Assembly: GCA_013372875.1 (NCBI GenBank)
Contig: JABXIW010000443.1
Span: 1 to 6,419, forward strand
Direction of reading: 5' to 3'
Origin: Gammaproteobacteria bacterium
GTDB taxonomy: Bacteria > Pseudomonadota > Gammaproteobacteria > Enterobacterales > Kangiellaceae
Length of the DNA: 6,419 nucleotides
The first letter of the stretch is position 1. Each line of letters begins with the position of its first letter. A program made the translations under genes and the position numbers. Below, piece by piece: positions 5,756 through 6,419 of the stretch. A model generated the notes under the pieces. The model searched no databases. It was not told where the DNA came from and saw nothing but the letters and a program-made list of their open reading frames with translations.

Positions 5756-6419
5756 TAGCTGCGTTTCTAGCCATTCGATAAACGCCGCATTTTTCGGTCT
5801 GTGCTGCTGGCCATTTAAACAAATCAAATCGTACCCTCTCCCTGCATTGACGCGTTCAAAAGGCGCGACGAGCTCTCCCTTTTCCAAACTGGCTTGCACC
5901 AAAGATGCCCGTGCCATTGCGATGCCCATGCTATTTTGGGCGGCAATCATCGCCATATCGGCATGGTTAAAAAGGTAGGTTTTCTCCATCACATTAAGCG
6001 ATTTCAGCTCAGGGTTGCTTTGGCTTGCTAACCAGCTCTGCCATTCATGATTTGGCTCGTTTGCTTCTAACGATTCTGTGCAATGGATAAAGGTCACGGC
6101 CTCAAATTGACTGGCACTACTCACACCATCGGAGAAATGTATTTGGCTGTATTCAGGGCTACAAACCGGCATCAACTCTTCATCAAATAGCCTTTGATGA
6201 TGGAAACCCGGATGCTCGCTGTCACTGTAGTAAATCGCAATATCAACGGGCTCATGTAAGAAATCTAATCGGCTTGCCTTTACTCGAAGCTTGATATTGA
6301 GAGAAGGATACAAACGCTGAAATTCCACCATACGCGGCAATAACCAGCTCTGTGCAAACGTGGGGGCCACGCCGATGTAAAGCTCGCCACGCAGCTCGTT
6401 GAACTTGATGTCTTCGAGC
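5735..6419 (-). CDS. LysR-type regulator, effector-binding part (N-terminus outside window)
   Basis: The frame stays open to the window edge and 227 residues are visible. The GTG at 6370 is not the start: the 16 codons before it read 'EDIKFNELRGELYIG', which joins 'VAPTFAQSWLLPRM' as the standard beginning of a GcvA/AmpR-like LysR effector domain. The missing upstream part should hold about 80-90 residues with the winged helix-turn-helix. Visible family marks are 'LYPSLNIKLRV', 'VDIAIYYSD', 'PGFHHQRLFDEELMPVCSPEY' and the helix 'DMAMIAAQNSMGIAMA', ending 'FIEWLETQLPPLASQ'. It converges with the chemoreceptor gene with a 21-bp gap, so it is unlikely to be co-transcribed with it. Its target is probably beyond the right edge, near its own promoter. 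Confidence 0.92.
   Translation of the reverse strand, partial: LEDIKFNELRGELYIGVAPTFAQSWLLPRMVEFQRLYPSLNIKLRVKASRLDFLHEPVDIAIYYSDSEHPGFHHQRLFDEELMPVCSPEYSQIHFSDGVSSASQFEAVTFIHCTESLEANEPNHEWQSWLASQSNPELKSLNVMEKTYLFNHADMAMIAAQNSMGIAMARASLVQASLEKGELVAPFERVNAGRGYDLICLNGQQHRPKNAAFIEWLETQLPPLASQ

Noticed and set aside
6368..6370. GTG at 6370 as the start of the right-hand LysR gene
   Set aside because: The frame continues upstream with sequence typical of the start of a LysR effector domain, so the true start is outside the window.

Overview
The window is about 6.4 kb of chromosomal DNA from a gammaproteobacterium. It is most likely a Vibrio or close relative, judging from moderate GC, the style of the proteins, and a membrane protein resembling the VC0807 family first named in Vibrio cholerae. 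I see no transposase, integrase, tRNA, rRNA or CRISPR repeats. It reads as a row of mostly single-gene units with two LysR-type regulators. The species call is inference.

Layout, left to right. Positions 1-378 hold the 3' part of a VOC (glyoxalase/dioxygenase fold) gene, closed by a clear intrinsic terminator at 394-430. On the minus strand follow a CAP-domain lipoprotein gene (455-994) and a full-length LysR-type regulator (1122-2078). The regulator diverges from a gene for an exported DJ-1/PfpI-fold protein (2205-2891). Their shared intergenic region carries two apparently overlapping back-to-back promoters and a short palindrome over the regulator's own -10. After the DJ-1 gene come two identical-type palindromes (AGGT-N-ACCT), 21 bp centre to centre, and then an ECF sigma factor gene (2976-3461) with no recognisable anti-sigma gene beside it. 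A 201-bp gap with small inverted and direct repeats leads to a multi-pass VC0807-like membrane protein (3663-4358) with a hairpin behind it. After another 269-bp gap lies a cytoplasmic methyl-accepting chemoreceptor with a C-terminal zinc-binding CZB domain (4628-5713). It converges with a second LysR-type regulator (5735-6419, minus strand), whose N-terminal DNA-binding part lies beyond the right edge.

How the genes may work together: the best supported functional pair is the LysR gene and the divergent DJ-1/PfpI gene, because of orientation and promoter geometry. The ECF sigma gene lies 84 bp after the DJ-1 gene on the same strand and may be read through from it, with the twin palindromes as a possible control point. 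A loose redox or reactive-species theme links an exported cysteine-bearing DJ-1 protein with a Cys/His zinc-site chemoreceptor, but this is a hypothesis. I did not find a clearly new multi-gene system. The most unusual spots are the exported DJ-1 protein with a shortened His motif, the twin palindromes before the sigma gene, and the sigma gene without a partner.
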